Below are positions 26,719 to 34,035 of a DNA stretch of 52,081 bases, in pieces. Each line of letters starts with the position of its first letter. Within the stretch, counting starts at the first letter, position 1. The DNA comes from Deltaproteobacteria bacterium (lineage in GTDB: Bacteria > Desulfobacterota > Binatia > Binatales > Binataceae). The notes under the pieces are model-generated. The model was not told the DNA's origin. It made no database searches and was given only the letters and a program-made list of their open reading frames with translations. The stretch lies in NCBI GenBank assembly GCA_003135135.1, contig PLDK01000024.1, positions 1 to 52,081 on the forward strand, written 5' to 3'. A program made the position numbers and the translations under genes.

Positions 26719-27069
26719 TTAGAGCGGGTCTTGGCTTTCCGCGCGCGGGGGGAGCAATTTGTACCGTCTTACTATTGGTCGTACGGAAGGAGTCGTAATT
26801 CTGAAACTCAGTAATGGTGTGGTGGCCTGATCATCCGATATAAGCTTCAGATACTGCGGCAATGGAACGCCATTCGCCTCATATCCAGCCTTGAAATCGG
26901 GCAGACATGACGAATCATCGGTGAACCGCTGTGACCCGGTGAGAGTTGTGTCCCCGGTCGATCTGCAGGAGGGGCGTAAGTGTGGATGCTGCAATCGAGG
27001 CGTGAAGGCCACCATGCTCATCGCGACAAGAATCATGGCAACCAGCTGTAAATGTCGGCGGGGAAGCAT
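26719..27069 (-). CDS. small uncharacterised protein upstream of the RND operon
   Basis: A 116-residue product whose N-terminus (HLQLVAMILVAMSMVAF) is a signal-like hydrophobic segment after basic residues. The remainder is polar with no recognised family. It ends 113 bp before the RND permease start, on the same strand, so it may be the first gene of that operon. A promoter-like pair lies at 27082-27109, only about 13 bp from the start, which would make a leaderless or nearly leaderless message. No ribosome site is visible. Confidence is moderate because length and composition alone support it. Confidence 0.4.
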   Translation of the reverse strand: MLPRRHLQLVAMILVAMSMVAFTPRLQHPHLRPSCRSTGDTTLTGSQRFTDDSSCLPDFKAGYEANGVPLPQYLKLISDDQATTPLLSFRITTPSVRPIVRRYKLLPPRAESQDPL

Positions 27070-27081
27070 CACTCAGAACCT

Positions 27082-27109
27082 ATTTTAGCGTACCGCAGTT
27101 TGAATGCAA
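27082..27109 (-). promoter_or_regulatory. candidate promoter for the 26719 gene and RND operon
   Basis: On the minus strand, TTGCAT (27109-27104) and TAAAAT (27087-27082, 5 of 6 to consensus) are 16 bp apart. Transcription would begin a few bases before the start codon at 27069-27072. Confidence 0.35.
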
Positions 27110-27271
27110 GGGGATACAAATTTCCTTTGTGTTCGCGAAGATTCCAGATTCAGCAAACGACGGTTTATAATGCGTTCGCCGCGGAGTCTGCACACAAAGG
27201 TTATGTCGCGAGTCGCATTGCCTGCGTCCGCGCCGGGCATATCGTCAAAATTGTTTCATCTGGATATCCCT

Positions 27272-27412
27272 TCATTGCAGGCTCGCGCGAATATCAAATC
27301 CGACGGTTGACAGTTTCTTCATGTCAAATCCGGACTTCTGCAGGTTTCTAACGGCCTGCTCCGCTTGAATGTGAGTATCGTGGATGGCTACTACCGAGTT
27401 CACTTGCGGCAT
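27272..27412 (-). pseudogene. truncated general-stress-type protein
   Basis: A 46-codon frame starts MPQVNSVVAIHDTHIQAEQA and continues QKSGFDMKKLSTVGFD, then changes character and stops. From memory, this start matches a family of small stress-linked membrane proteins, usually about 150-200 residues with a glycine-rich hydrophobic middle, often found beside P-type ATPases and USPs. That remainder is absent. A strong AAGGAG lies eight bases before the ATG, so the fragment may still be translated. It is read as a 3'-deleted gene. Confidence 0.6.
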
Positions 27413-27828
27413 GCCTTAGACTCCTTGCCTTTCTGTTTCACCAACCGAATGGTGTTGTGACGAGTTGCCGCCGGGGGGCGAGCCATGTCCGCTTACTCAT
27501 GAACACTCCAGGCGGAGTGTGGCGTACAACGCCATCAAAACGACAAAGCGGCTAGTTATCTGAAGAACCGATAGTGCCGATCGCTGGCTGAGTGTGGCTG
27601 TGAATCTGCTAAGATCAGGTGGCGATGCTGTTCGTGGTACCACCACGGAGCAGGTCTAACTCATGGTGTTGAGAAACGCATTCGGCTTACGGTCCACAAC
27701 TGATGCTCCGCTAGCTCTCGCAGTTGCACAGGTAACAAAAGAATTCTCGGGCTTTGCTCTGCCACCCAGGTCTCGAAATGGTCGCGACGGTTTTCGCTGT
27801 GTGGATGGAATTTGGCAGGAGTTAAAGG
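27413..27828. other. intergenic region between stress-protein remnant and P-type ATPase
   Basis: No convincing gene is seen in these 416 bp. It must hold the divergent promoters of the remnant and the ATPase. Two short palindromes stand out: TGGCGT-ACA-ACGCCA near 27529-27543 and GTGGTACCAC near 27635, either of which could be an operator. AGGAG at about 27818 serves the ATPase start. Confidence 0.4.
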
Positions 27829-30390
27829 ATGGCTACTGAGAAGAAGTCCCCAGAAGATGCGAAGACCTCAGACGCTTCAAAGGACTCCGCGCCGAACGAG
27901 TCCAAGGCAAGTGTTACCAAGTCCAATGAGTCGAAGCCCAGCGCGGGCGAGATTCGCACGCGCGCCTACGAAATATTCCAGGCGCGCCACGGCGGACCGG
28001 GAAGCGAGATCGGCGACTGGCAAAAGGCAGAGGCGTCAATTTCCGCAGATGCGCCCAAGGCTGAGTCCTCCAACGCCACCGATGGCTCAGCGACCGGCCT
28101 TACCAGTGACGAGGCCGACCTCCGGCTTAAGAAGTTCGGCCCCAACGCGATGCCCGACGCCTCGGTGCATCCGTTGCGTTCGGCGTTGAGCAAATTCTGG
28201 ACGCCGGTTCCATGGATGCTCGAGGCGTCGATCGTGCTTGAGGTGGCGCTCGGCAAGTACGTCGAGGCGGCGGTCATCGCGGCCCTGCTGGTGTTCAACG
28301 CGGCGCTCGGATTTTTTCAGGAGTCACGCGCACAGGCAACTCTTGCCGCGCTGAAGTCGCGGCTGGCCCTGAACGCGTCCGTCAGGCGCGACGGTGTATG
28401 GAAGTCTGTGCCAGCGGTCGGCTTGGTGCCGGGCGATGTTGTGAAGCTGTCGCTGGGTGCCGTGGTTGCGGCCGATGTGCACATTGTCGAGGGCTCAGTC
28501 CTTCTCGATCAGTCCATGCTTACCGGCGAATCCATACCTATAGAAGGTGGTGCAGGCGCGCAGACCTATGCTGGCGCGCTGGTGCGGCGGGGAGAGGCGG
28601 TCGCAGAGGTCACGGCGACTGGCACGCGCACCAAATTCGGACGCACCGCCGAGCTGGTCCGCACCGCTCATGTCACGAGTTCGGAGCAAAAGGCGGTGCT
28701 CCGCGTCGTGCGCAATCTCGCGATGTTCAATAGCGTCGTCATCGTCATGCTGGTGGCGTATGCCTACCGGCTCGCGATGCCGCTTGCCGAGATCATACCG
28801 CTGGTGCTGACCGCGATCCTCGCATCGATCCCGGTGGCCTTGCCTGCCACCTTCACCGTTGCGGCTGCTTTGGGCGCCCGGGCGCTAGCGCGCCTCGGCG
28901 TGCTTCCGACGAGGCTCTCGGCCGTGGACGAAGCGGCAAGTATCGACGTCTTGTGCGCGGATAAGACCGGGACGCTGACGCTCAACGAATTGACGGTGAC
29001 TGCCGTCCATCCCGCGCCGGGCTTCGACGAGGCCAGTTTGCTGGGACTCGCGGCGGTCGCGAGCGCGGACGGCGGGCAGGATCCTGTCGATGCCGCCATT
29101 CGCTCGGCGGCCTCGAGCAAGGGCGCCAAGCTGCCGAAACTGATTAAGTTCATCCCCTTCGATCCCGCAAAGAAGACCTCCGAGGCGACTGCCGTGGATC
29201 CAGGCGGAGGCGGCGCCATGCGGATCGTGAAGGGAGCCTATGCCGCGGTGGGCGGCCTTGCACCGCCATTGGCGGAGTTGTCCGCGGCGGCAAAGGAACT
29301 GGAAGCGAAGGGTTTCAGGCTGCTCGCGGTCGCGACTGGTACCGCCGCGGCGATGCGACTGGCGGGGCTGATCGCGCTTAGTGATCCGCCGCGAGCCGAC
29401 TCGGCGGCGCTGGTCACAGAGATGCACACTCTGGGCGTGCGCACCGTGATGGTGACCGGCGACGCGCCCGCGACGGCTGCAATCGTGGCTCGCGCGGTTG
29501 GCCTCGATGGAGCAGTCAGTCCGCCGGGGCCGATTAGCGACGACGTGAAGCCCGAGCAATTCGCGGTCTTTGCCGGCGTCCTGCCGGAGGACAAGTACAA
29601 ACTCGTGAAGGCGTTCCAGAAGGGCGGCCACAATGTTGCGATGTGCGGCGACGGCGCCAATGACGCGCCTGCCTTGCGCCAAGCACAGATGGGAATCGCG
29701 GTATCGACTGCGACCGACGTTGCCAAGTCGGCGGCCGGTATAGTGCTGACGAAGCCTGGACTCGTTGGCATCGTGGCCTCGGTTAAGGAGGGCCGCATGA
29801 CCTTTCAGCGCATCCTGACCTATACGCTGAGCTCGGTTACCAAAAAGATCGTGCAGGTGCTTTTCCTGGCGGTTGGTCTGTTCGTCACGGGACATGCGAT
29901 CCTGACTCCCATGCTGATGGTCCTCATAATGGTTACCGGCGACTTCCTGGGCATGTCGTTGACAACCGACAAGGTGAGTCCCTCGCCGCTGCCAAATTCC
30001 TGGCGAATCGGCAATTTGACGCTGGTCGGGATCTTTATGGGAGTCTGCGAGTTAGCGTTTTGCACGGCGGTTTTGGCCATTGGCAAATTCCGACTGGGGC
30101 TTGGAATCGAAGCATTGCAAACTCTGGCCTTTCTCGCCGTTGTGTTCGGCAATGAAGCATCGCTCTACGCCATCCGCGCACGCCGACGCCTGTGGTCCAC
30201 GCCAAGCCGCTGGCTCGTTCTGTCGTCCGTAGCGGATGTCCTGATCGCCACGACGTTGGCCGTCTGCGGAATCGCAATGACGGCTTTGCCGGTCATCTTT
30301 GTGGCCGGCACTCTGGCCGCGGCAATTGCCTTCGCATTCGTCGCCGATGTAGCGAAATTCCCGATATTGAAGCGCCTTAGGATCGCTTAG
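27829..30390 (+). CDS. P-type ATPase, P3A proton-pump-like, with DUF2934-like N-terminus
   Basis: An 853-residue cation-pumping ATPase resembling plasma-membrane H+-ATPases. Core motifs are complete: MLTGESIPIE (actuator, about 231), phosphorylated D378 in CADKTGTLTLNEL, MVTGDAPATAAIV, and the hinge GDGANDAPALRQAQ (about 607). Membrane helices occur at about 125-165, 305-350 and 665-850. Residues 1-40 are Ser/Lys/Glu-rich. About 43-75 (IRTRAYEIFQARHGGP, then IGDWQKAEA) look like a DUF2934 motif, normally found in small stand-alone proteins. AGGAG precedes the ATG. PPK2 follows after 72 bp. The transported ion is inferred from family only. Confidence 0.9.
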   Translation: MATEKKSPEDAKTSDASKDSAPNESKASVTKSNESKPSAGEIRTRAYEIFQARHGGPGSEIGDWQKAEASISADAPKAESSNATDGSATGLTSDEADLRLKKFGPNAMPDASVHPLRSALSKFWTPVPWMLEASIVLEVALGKYVEAAVIAALLVFNAALGFFQESRAQATLAALKSRLALNASVRRDGVWKSVPAVGLVPGDVVKLSLGAVVAADVHIVEGSVLLDQSMLTGESIPIEGGAGAQTYAGALVRRGEAVAEVTATGTRTKFGRTAELVRTAHVTSSEQKAVLRVVRNLAMFNSVVIVMLVAYAYRLAMPLAEIIPLVLTAILASIPVALPATFTVAAALGARALARLGVLPTRLSAVDEAASIDVLCADKTGTLTLNELTVTAVHPAPGFDEASLLGLAAVASADGGQDPVDAAIRSAASSKGAKLPKLIKFIPFDPAKKTSEATAVDPGGGGAMRIVKGAYAAVGGLAPPLAELSAAAKELEAKGFRLLAVATGTAAAMRLAGLIALSDPPRADSAALVTEMHTLGVRTVMVTGDAPATAAIVARAVGLDGAVSPPGPISDDVKPEQFAVFAGVLPEDKYKLVKAFQKGGHNVAMCGDGANDAPALRQAQMGIAVSTATDVAKSAAGIVLTKPGLVGIVASVKEGRMTFQRILTYTLSSVTKKIVQVLFLAVGLFVTGHAILTPMLMVLIMVTGDFLGMSLTTDKVSPSPLPNSWRIGNLTLVGIFMGVCELAFCTAVLAIGKFRLGLGIEALQTLAFLAVVFGNEASLYAIRARRRLWSTPSRWLVLSSVADVLIATTLAVCGIAMTALPVIFVAGTLAAAIAFAFVADVAKFPILKRLRIA

Positions 30391-30462
30391 CGGCCTGACT
30401 AAGTATCCGCAATACCTGGGAGCGCGTGCGTCGACGGCGAAGGCATAGGAGAACCCACGACA

Positions 30463-31329
30463 ATGAACTACCAGAAGAGATTCGTCGTCGAGCCTGGCGC
30501 CAAGGTCCGGCTCGGCAAGATTGACCCGGCATTCAAAGGCAAGCACGAATCGAAGGACAAGGCGGCGCCGGAGATTCAGAAGCATGTCGAGCGCATGGCG
30601 AAAGCGCAGTATATGTTATACGCCGACGGCAACCGGTCATTGCTGGTCGTCCTGCAAGCGCTCGACGCCGGCGGCAAGGACGGCGTGGTGCGCCACGTGT
30701 TCACCGCCATGAATCCGCAGGGAACGTCGGTCTCTAGTTTCAAGCAGCCGAGTGCGATGGAAGCCGCACACGACTTCCTCTGGCGCGCGCATCTGCCCAC
30801 GCCGGTCAAAGGGGAGGTCGTGATCTTCAATCGGTCGCACTATGAGGACGTGCTGGTGGTGCGCGTGCACCAGCTAGTTCCGAAGGCGGTGTGGTCGAAA
30901 CGGTACGATCTGATCAACGACTTCGAGAAGATCCTCACCGACAACGGCACCCGCGTTCTCAAGTTCTATCTCCACATTAGTCCCGCGGAGCAGCTCGCGC
31001 GTTTCGCGCAGCGGCTCGATGACCCCCTGCGGCAGTGGAAAATCAGCGAGGCCGACTACTCAGAGCGCAAGCTATGGCCGGACTACATCGAGGCGTACGA
31101 GGACGCCATGGAAAGGACGAGCACCAAGCACGCTCCATGGTACGTGATCCCCTCCGACCACAAGTGGTTCCGCAACCTGGCCATCTCCGAGATCCTTGCC
31201 GACGCACTGGAGGACATGGAGTTGAAGCTGCCGCCGACGCGGGTGGACATTGCGGAGATTCGCCGCAAGTATCACACTGCGGCGGCGCGGCAGGGCCGGC
31301 AAGGCCACACGCCACCGAAGGAGAAGTAA
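30463..31329 (+). CDS. ppk2: polyphosphate kinase 2, class I
   Basis: A 288-residue PPK2 that transfers phosphate between polyphosphate and nucleoside diphosphates, mainly rebuilding ATP or GTP from polyphosphate. Walker A is DAGGKDG (68-74) and Walker B is FNRSHYEDVLVVRVH (about 121-135). The lid-type segment RLDDPLRQWKISEADYSERK and the C-terminal WYVIPSDHKWFRNLAIS complete the fold. Length fits single-domain class I enzymes. AGGAGA lies 10-15 bases before the ATG. It closely follows the P-type ATPase and may be co-transcribed with it. Confidence 0.93.
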   Translation: MNYQKRFVVEPGAKVRLGKIDPAFKGKHESKDKAAPEIQKHVERMAKAQYMLYADGNRSLLVVLQALDAGGKDGVVRHVFTAMNPQGTSVSSFKQPSAMEAAHDFLWRAHLPTPVKGEVVIFNRSHYEDVLVVRVHQLVPKAVWSKRYDLINDFEKILTDNGTRVLKFYLHISPAEQLARFAQRLDDPLRQWKISEADYSERKLWPDYIEAYEDAMERTSTKHAPWYVIPSDHKWFRNLAISEILADALEDMELKLPPTRVDIAEIRRKYHTAAARQGRQGHTPPKEK

Positions 31330-31552
31330 ATCCATAAGGCCCAAAGCACAAGGAGCAACCGCATACTTTCGTTCAGTGAGCCGGGACGCGAGGCTCTTTC
31401 GGGCTCTCAGTGGATGAAGGAAATAGCTGTCCTATGGCTTTTTTGCTTTTTGCACAGTCGGGATCTTCGGGGAATTCGACCACGAACCGGCGCCAAAACC
31501 GGCGCCAGTCGATCGAGGCGAAATCGCCGATTCGCGTAACTGGCTGATTTCG
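31330..31552. other. left flank of the island, with a decayed right-arm-like sequence
   Basis: No gene is seen. Bases 31485-31552 align with 39851-39917, the inner side of the island's right end: two GGCRCY boxes 12-13 bp apart, then AATCGCCG, GCGTAA and CTGATTTC at nearly the same spacing. This lies outside the left attachment repeat, so it may be a relic of an earlier, related insertion. Confidence 0.45.
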
Positions 31553-31598
31553 TTGGTGGGCGGTGCAGGTTTCGAACCTGCGACCCCCGGCTTGTAAG
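31553..31598. other. left attachment site (duplicate tRNA-Val 3' end)
   Basis: A 46-bp perfect copy of 39918-39963, covering the 3' part of tRNA-Val(TAC) from the anticodon loop to CCA (minus sense). The tRNA 5' half is missing here, so it is not a working tRNA gene. It is the remnant left when the element inserted and replaced the tRNA 3' end. Confidence 0.92.
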
Positions 31599-31905
31599 AA
31601 CGAAAAGAAGGTTTCCGATACTCCGCGTAGAGCCTCATCTTTCGAGCGGGAAACCCCACGGGCAGAAGGGGTTTCTGTACTAAAGAGTGTCACAGAATAC
31701 CATCAGGCGATATGGCTTGTTGGCTCCACTTTGGCACCGAAGATGGCACTAATCTGGCACTGGAACCTAACATTCGTTAGGCAGGAAACTACATCGCCAA
31801 CCGCCGAAGGGTGCAATGGGTAGTCGAAGCGGCGAAAGCCAGATCATCCCAGGGTCATCCGCTAGTTTGTTCCGCCGTTTGATGGCGCGCTGTGCGGATT
31901 GATTC
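31599..31905. other. left inner end of the island, with arm-type repeats
   Basis: No gene is seen in this stretch beyond the integrase stop. It contains a 23-bp block (31740-31762, three TGGCAC boxes when the preceding bases are included) repeated at 39850-39872. It also has CGAAGGGTGCA (31805-31815), the inverse of an 11-mer present four times at the right end. Confidence 0.7.
31740..31762 (+). repeat. 23-bp terminal direct repeat, left copy
   Basis: Identical to 39850-39872. It contains two TGGCACT boxes 11 bp apart and a third, TTGGCACC, just upstream. Position inside both ends of the element fits a recombinase or excisionase arm site. Confidence 0.8.
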
Positions 31906-33036
31906 TCAGGATGACCGCGCCGCACTGGCGTCGGCCTGTGGCGCCTTTTCGGCTCCGAGCGCGAGCTTGCCGACGGCGGCTTTCATAAACGCATCGCTCA
32001 GGTGCGTGTAGCGGCCGGTCATACGGCCGTCCTTGTGCCCGAGAAGCCCTTGGAGCCCGCGTTGAGGCGTGCCGGCCATCGCCGCGTAGGACGCGAAGCT
32101 ATGCCGCAGATCGTGGAGCCGGAAGTCTGGGATGCCGGCGCGCTCGACGGCGCGGCGAAAGGCGCGGCTGACGCAATGGTCGTCCTTGAACGGGAAGAGG
32201 CGGCCGTCGATTCGGGCAGGGAGCGCCCGTAGAGCCTCGAAAGCGGTGTCGTTGAGATAGACAGTGCGGCTCTCGCCATTCTTGGTCTTGGTGAGCGTCA
32301 GAAAGCGATTGGTCCAGTCGATCGAGCGGCGGGTGAGAGACAGGATCTCGCCGCGGCGCATCCCGGTGTTGAGCGCAACCAGTACGAACGGCTTGAGATA
32401 GGAAGATCGAGACTCGCCGCACGCGACGATCAGACGTGGGATTTCATCGAGGCTCAGGAAACGGCACCGGCCTGACGGTTCCTTGAGCGGGCGCCAGCCT
32501 TGGAGCAGGTAGCGATGCAGGTGATGCCAGGCGACGGCGCGCTTGAGGATATGCCGGAGCACGGCTAGCTCGCGGTTGACCGTGCTTGGCGTGGTGACCG
32601 CCCTTTCCCCGGCGCCCTCGCATTCAGAGCACGCGATGCCGGCGATCTTCTTTTTGCCCTCGCAATCGGGGCAGATGACCGGCTTGAGCCGGCTCGCAAC
32701 GTAGGACTCGACGGCTTCGAGAGTGATCGATCGCAGCAATCCCGTGAAATGCGGGCGGAGATGGTTGTCGAGAATACCGCGCCAGCGTTCGGCGGTTCGC
32801 GGCGCGATCGTCGCGGAGACCTTGGGCCACCAAATCTTTTCGGCGAAGTCCGCGAAATCGGTCGCTGAATCGTCGATGATCCCGAGATACTGGCGCCGGG
32901 CGACCGAACCCAAGAGGCCGTCCAGCACTTCCCGCGCAACGCGCTTGCTCGGGCCGATCCTGCGCCGGCGCCGCACGCCGTCAGCGTCCGAGAAGTCGAT
33001 CCAAAAGGCTCCGTCACGACGGAATACTCTAGCCAT
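31906..33036 (-). CDS. int: tyrosine recombinase (integrase) with zinc-ribbon-like insert
   Basis: A 376-residue phage-type integrase. The catalytic set is complete: R227 (NTGMRRGEIL), H308-x-x-R311 (HDLRHSF), H334 (LLGHKDG) and nucleophile Y343 (GRYTHL). An N-terminal arm-binding domain is at about 1-50 and a core-binding domain at about 60-180. Residues 122-143 hold CPDCEG and CSECEGAG, a CxxC-x10-CxxC pair like a zinc ribbon, unusual inside the core-binding domain. ATG 33036 follows AGGGAG and overlaps the preceding gene by 8 bp. Longer upstream frames lie within that gene and are rejected. It should act on the tRNA-Val site. Confidence 0.93.
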   Translation of the reverse strand: MARVFRRDGAFWIDFSDADGVRRRRRIGPSKRVAREVLDGLLGSVARRQYLGIIDDSATDFADFAEKIWWPKVSATIAPRTAERWRGILDNHLRPHFTGLLRSITLEAVESYVASRLKPVICPDCEGKKKIAGIACSECEGAGERAVTTPSTVNRELAVLRHILKRAVAWHHLHRYLLQGWRPLKEPSGRCRFLSLDEIPRLIVACGESRSSYLKPFVLVALNTGMRRGEILSLTRRSIDWTNRFLTLTKTKNGESRTVYLNDTAFEALRALPARIDGRLFPFKDDHCVSRAFRRAVERAGIPDFRLHDLRHSFASYAAMAGTPQRGLQGLLGHKDGRMTGRYTHLSDAFMKAAVGKLALGAEKAPQADASAARSS

Positions 33037-33772
33037 GATTCTTTTCTCCCTTCCGGCGCCCGAGGCGCTGGACCTTGATGTTCTTTCCAGTCTGTTTCTT
33101 GACGGTCTGCTCGTAGCGCCTATGGCGAAGCTCATACAGACGTTCAGGGCCACGCTTTTCGGCCCACTTCGCGGTGCGCTCGCGCTGCGAGCACAGGGGT
33201 GAGTCATACGCCTGGCCCTTGCTGGCGCTGAACAGCCGGCCGCATTCCCGGTAGCGGCACTCGCGGATGCGGTGCCCGTGGTTTTTCACGAGGTCGAAGG
33301 CGGCCCGGAGAAAGGCGCCAGCGGGCGCTCCGATGTAAAAGGGGATCAATCGCGACTCGCCGGGCCGGCCTGTGATGCCTTCGGTAAAATCGCCCAAGTC
33401 TTCATGCGTGATCGCAAACGAGCGGGGGTGGATTATCTTGTTGCCGCCGCCATGGCTCACGCCCTCAACCCGGCCGAACAGCGCCTCGACACCCTCGCGA
33501 ACCTTGCGCGCGAGCGCATCGACAACATCGCGCGAGGGCGCCCACGGCTCGTCCGCGGGCCAGCGGTAGCCGGCATCCGTCGAGAAGACTTGCATTTCGT
33601 CAACAAGCTCTTGGAACGCTACAGCCGGGAGCTTGCCGGGCTCCCCTTGGGCGAAGGTCAAGAGCCACGTCAGCCGCGCGGAGGGCCTGGTGCCGACTCG
33701 GACTAACGCTCGATCGTGAGGTTCAAAGAGTCGTTTTGTCAAACGCCGTCCACCTGACTTATGCACTTTCAT
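33029..33772 (-). CDS. uncharacterised protein with cysteine-rich finger, coupled to integrase
   Basis: A 247-residue product (ATG 33772 chosen; ATG 33796 is the alternative). The N-terminal part has an alpha/beta look with LTWLLTFAQGEPGKLPAVAFQEL. The middle contains SRLIPFYIGAPAGAFLRAAFDLV. The C-terminal part has CRYRECGRLFSASKGQAYDS and PLCSQRERTAKWAEKR, a treble-clef-like CX4C...C pattern resembling CGNR-type fingers, and a basic tail. Its stop overlaps the integrase start by 8 bp, so translation is probably coupled. A DNA-binding partner of integration is inferred; the family is not firmly recognised. Confidence 0.7.
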   Translation of the reverse strand: MKVHKSGGRRLTKRLFEPHDRALVRVGTRPSARLTWLLTFAQGEPGKLPAVAFQELVDEMQVFSTDAGYRWPADEPWAPSRDVVDALARKVREGVEALFGRVEGVSHGGGNKIIHPRSFAITHEDLGDFTEGITGRPGESRLIPFYIGAPAGAFLRAAFDLVKNHGHRIRECRYRECGRLFSASKGQAYDSPLCSQRERTAKWAEKRGPERLYELRHRRYEQTVKKQTGKNIKVQRLGRRKGEKNHG

Positions 33773-33837
33773 TGTCACAACAATAATCTCTATCATACCT
33801 GTTGTCAAACATGACCATGGACACATATTATCCGTGT
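33773..33837. promoter_or_regulatory. divergent control region of the element
   Basis: About 65 bp separate the divergent starts of the integrase-side operon (33772, minus) and the excisionase-side operon (33838, plus). Both promoters must lie here or just inside the genes. The segment is AT-rich relative to its surroundings and holds the imperfect inverted repeat ACAC-ATATTATCC-GTGT (33821-33837), a candidate operator. This layout is that of a phage-type switch. Confidence 0.5.
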
Positions 33838-34035
33838 ATGCAAACAAACAGCGAGAAGCAGGACCACCGCCGCGTTGCGTTCAGCGTTGCCGAGTTGGCT
33901 GCGCAGCTTGGAGTTTCGGAGGGGCTGTTGAGGCTCGAAATCCAGCGCGGCCGGCTTAAACCCGCCCGTGTTGGCAGGCGGCTTGTGATCATGAAGCCAG
34001 AGCTTGATCGCTACCTCGCCGACGCGCGCGCGTAG
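33838..34035 (+). CDS. excisionase-like helix-turn-helix protein
   Basis: A 65-residue product (from ATG 33838) with a MerR/Xis-type winged helix: FSVAELAAQLGVSEGLLRLE then RGRLKPARVGRRLVIMKPEL and DRYLADARA. This is the excisionase-family DNA-binding pattern, in which the wing follows GR. In-frame ATGs at 33811 and 33817 would add up to nine residues without family likeness. The stop TAG is directly followed by the ATG of the next gene. It is the first gene of the rightward operon and could be the excision directionality factor or the operon regulator. Confidence 0.85.
   Translation: MQTNSEKQDHRRVAFSVAELAAQLGVSEGLLRLEIQRGRLKPARVGRRLVIMKPELDRYLADARA

Noticed and set aside
31553-31602. Second tRNA-Val gene at the left end of the island
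   Set aside because: Only the 3' half is present; the acceptor 5' strand and D arm are missing, so it is an attachment-site remnant.
33037-33207. N-terminal extension of the integrase to 33207
   Set aside because: The extra 57 codons lie inside the overlapping finger-protein gene, and a good ribosome site precedes ATG 33036.
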